Positions 61,771 to 64,000 of a stretch of 64,000 nt of DNA are shown here, one piece after another (within the stretch, counting starts at the first letter, position 1; each line of letters begins with the position of its first letter). Under the pieces are notes generated by a model. The model worked only from the letters and a program-made list of their open reading frames with translations, was not told the origin of the DNA and did no database searches. The position numbers and the translations under genes were made by a program. The DNA comes from Neocallimastix lanati (nom. inval.) (taxonomy: Eukaryota; Neocallimastigomycota; Neocallimastigomycetes; Neocallimastigales; Neocallimastigaceae): contig JACVTC010000038.1 of the NCBI GenBank assembly GCA_016946835.1, positions 127,501-191,500 on the forward strand. Reading direction: 5' to 3'.

Positions 61771-62243
61771 TAATAAATAATAAATAAAAAATAATAAATA
61801 AAAAAATAATAAATAATAAATAATAAATAATAAATAATAAATAATAAATAATAAATAATAAATAATAAATAATAAATAATAAATAATAAATAATAAATAA
61901 TAAATAATAAATAATAAATAATTAAATAATAAATAATTAAATAATTAAATAATTATAATAAATAATAAATAATAAATAATAAATAATAAATAATAAATAA
62001 TTAAATAATAAATAATAAATAATAAATAATAAATAATAAAAATAAATAAATAATAAATAATAAATAATAAATAATAAATAATAAATAATAAAAATAAATA
62101 AATAATAAATAATAAATAATAAATAATAAATAATAAATAATAAAAATAAATAAATAATAAATAATAAATAATAAATAATAAATAATAAATAATAAAAATA
62201 AATAAATAATAAATAATAAATAATAAATAATAAATAATAAATA
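61771..62243. repeat. (AATAAAT)n satellite with 52-bp higher-order repeat
   Basis: About 470 bp of the heptamer. In the right part, five-A interruptions fall at 62038, 62090, 62142 and 62194, an exact 52-bp higher-order period. A hydrophobic minus-strand ORF across it is an artefact of the repeat. Confidence 0.9.
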
Positions 62244-62887
62244 GAAATTATTAAAAATTTTTTGTACAGTAATTGGCTATACAAATTTTATTTGTTCTAT
62301 AATTGAATAATTAAAGAATTTCCCTTTTAGGAAATTTTTTAATAATTCATTACACAAATAAATATATTTCTAATATTTCTACTATAGAATATTTTTTAAT
62401 TAAGAATTTATAACAAAAAAAATACTATTTATAATAATTATTAAAAAACTAATTATATATATTTCTTAATATACATAATATTATATTTCACTTTCAAAAA
62501 AAAAAAAAAAATTAAAATAAAAAAATAAATTACTCTAAAGTTTAAGAAGAAAAAAAAAAAAAAAGATTTTTAAATAATGCTAAATCATAAAAATTACTAT
62601 ATTAGGAATATCAATAATAATATAAATACAACAAACTAATTGGTGTATAAATTAATGTGTAATATTAATAGAAATAATTCTATTAAATTTAAATTTTATA
62701 ATGAATAATTTAATAATTATTATTTCCTTTTTTAAATTTTTTTTTTTTACTTTTTCATTTTTCGTTTTTTTTTTTTTTTTTAAAGGGTTCCCAATAGCCT
62801 TTCCATTTTTTTTTTTTTTTTTTTTGAATATAAGAAAAAAAAAAAAAAAAAAAAAAACGAAGTTATTATATTGAAAAATGAAATATG

Positions 62888-62929
<42 letters not shown>

Positions 62930-63447
62930 CTTCACTTTTTTATGAGCACTATAAAGAGAACTTCATATTACCAACAATTATTAAACATAAAATTTATGAA
63001 TTTAAACTTAAACATTCGTATAACTATTTATCAATCATTATTTCTCATCAGTCATTTCTTTCTCTCTCTCTATATATTTTTCTTTTTACTATAATAATCT
63101 ATTTATTATTAGTATAATGATTTATGATTGTGGAATTTAAGTATTAATTTATAATCTTATAAATTTTATAAAAAAATCTTATTATAGACTTTATTAAAAT
63201 AATTCATTTAAAAATTAATCAATTTTTAAAATATATATTAATTTAATAGCCAACTAAAGTATATAAATAATTTTTAAAATATTGAACACTTTTTTTTTTT
63301 TATATTGATTTAAAATTTTACTTATGTGTAATTAATTTTTTTAATTTTGCTTGATATCTTTATATATATATATATTTATATATATTGAGATCATATACAG
63401 TTTATGACATTATAAATATTTCTACTCATTGTTTCTGATTTCTTTAT

Positions 63448-63483
<36 letters not shown>

Positions 63484-64000
63484 CCTTGTACCGATTAATA
63501 ATTACATTTGTTAATATGTTAAAATATATATAATAACAATTTGATTAACTAAAATAAATTTCCATAATTATATTTGTTTTTACTTTCATTTTATTCATTT
63601 TTCTGAAAATAATAAGGTGTAAATTTATAGATGAATCAAAAATGGACATGATACTTCTTGAAGTAGGGTAGTTATTTCCTTTATCATATTCTTAGATAGT
63701 AATAAATCTATTTTAATTATATATACTGAAACTATAAAATAATTAACATTATTCGAAATTTCAATTAAGATTTATAATTTATTTTCATTAAATTTATTAT
63801 TTCATTTTATTCCAAAAAAATATTAATTATGAATTTCTTCAATGTCATTTATATATATATGTATTATATTATTTGATAGATAATAAATTTTCAATATTTT
63901 ATATTAATATTTAATTAAATAAATTTTCAATAATATAAAATAATATTATTTATACAATTATATCATGTTTATATGATTTTTCTTATTATTAAATATCCTA
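62244..64000. other. AT-rich end of window, no gene seen
   Basis: Homopolymers at 62835-62857, 62890-62929 and 63450-63479. A slightly less AT-rich patch (63620-63680, around GATACTTCTTGAAGTAGGGTAG) has no useful reading frame. Nothing else is supported. Confidence 0.55.

Noticed and set aside
61937-62284. Minus-strand ORF of 115 codons
   Set aside because: Tyr/Leu/Ile/Phe translation of the (AATAAAT)n satellite.
62878-63117. ORFs starting with long poly-Phe
   Set aside because: Created by a T homopolymer of about 40 bases; no conserved content after it.

Overview
This is a nuclear window from a eukaryote with an extremely AT-rich genome. Intergenic DNA is almost only A and T, with long homopolymers and (AAT)n, (AATAAAT)n and (TTTAT)n tracts. 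Genes stand out as slightly GC-richer islands with GT-AG introns and Asn- or Gln-rich low-complexity inserts. Base composition, poly-Asn runs, short introns and the gene set best fit an anaerobic gut fungus (Neocallimastigomycota). A dictyostelid-like amoeba is the main alternative. The assignment is an inference.

Left part (1 to about 27.8 kb): a tandem array of four related units of 6 kb or more. Each carries one copy of a SIL1-like gene, the ER nucleotide-exchange factor for BiP/Kar2, with an unusual Gln/Glu-rich coiled insert. Copies 3 and 4 are full length (699 aa). Copies 1 and 2 share one 391-bp frameshifting deletion in the armadillo domain and look like pseudogenes. The units are mosaics: 5' flanks and the deletion pair 1+2 and 3+4, while 3' flanks and several coding markers pair 1+4 and 2+3. 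Units 1 and 3 also carry a conserved 219-nt terminal-exon-like ORF. A decayed coding segment sits between units 2 and 3. A 2,997-bp degenerate Mutator-like element (9-bp target duplication, imperfect terminal inverted repeats, broken transposase) sits in the 5' flank of unit 4.

Middle (29.6 to 38.2 kb): a two-exon gene for a 1,326-aa mostly disordered protein with a repeated D-I-D-x-L-L type motif, convergent with a two- or three-exon cytosolic-type aminopeptidase P gene whose N-terminus is uncertain. From 38.2 to 44.6 kb I see only AT-rich DNA, satellites and one coding relic.

Right (44.6 to 58.5 kb): a 15-exon gene for an endophilin-like N-BAR protein with two SH3 domains and a very long disordered tail, convergent with a three-exon gene for a MICAL-like flavoprotein monooxygenase whose FAD fold is interrupted by about 385 residues of charged coiled coil. 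Both suggest membrane and actin remodelling, but the link is only by family. The last 5.5 kb lacks a recognisable gene. It contains a striking unidentified island of about 43% GC at 61.18-61.61 kb and a higher-order (AATAAAT)n satellite.

I found no rRNA, tRNA or CRISPR array. Gene models were assembled by hand from splice sites and reading-frame phase; no transcript evidence was available.
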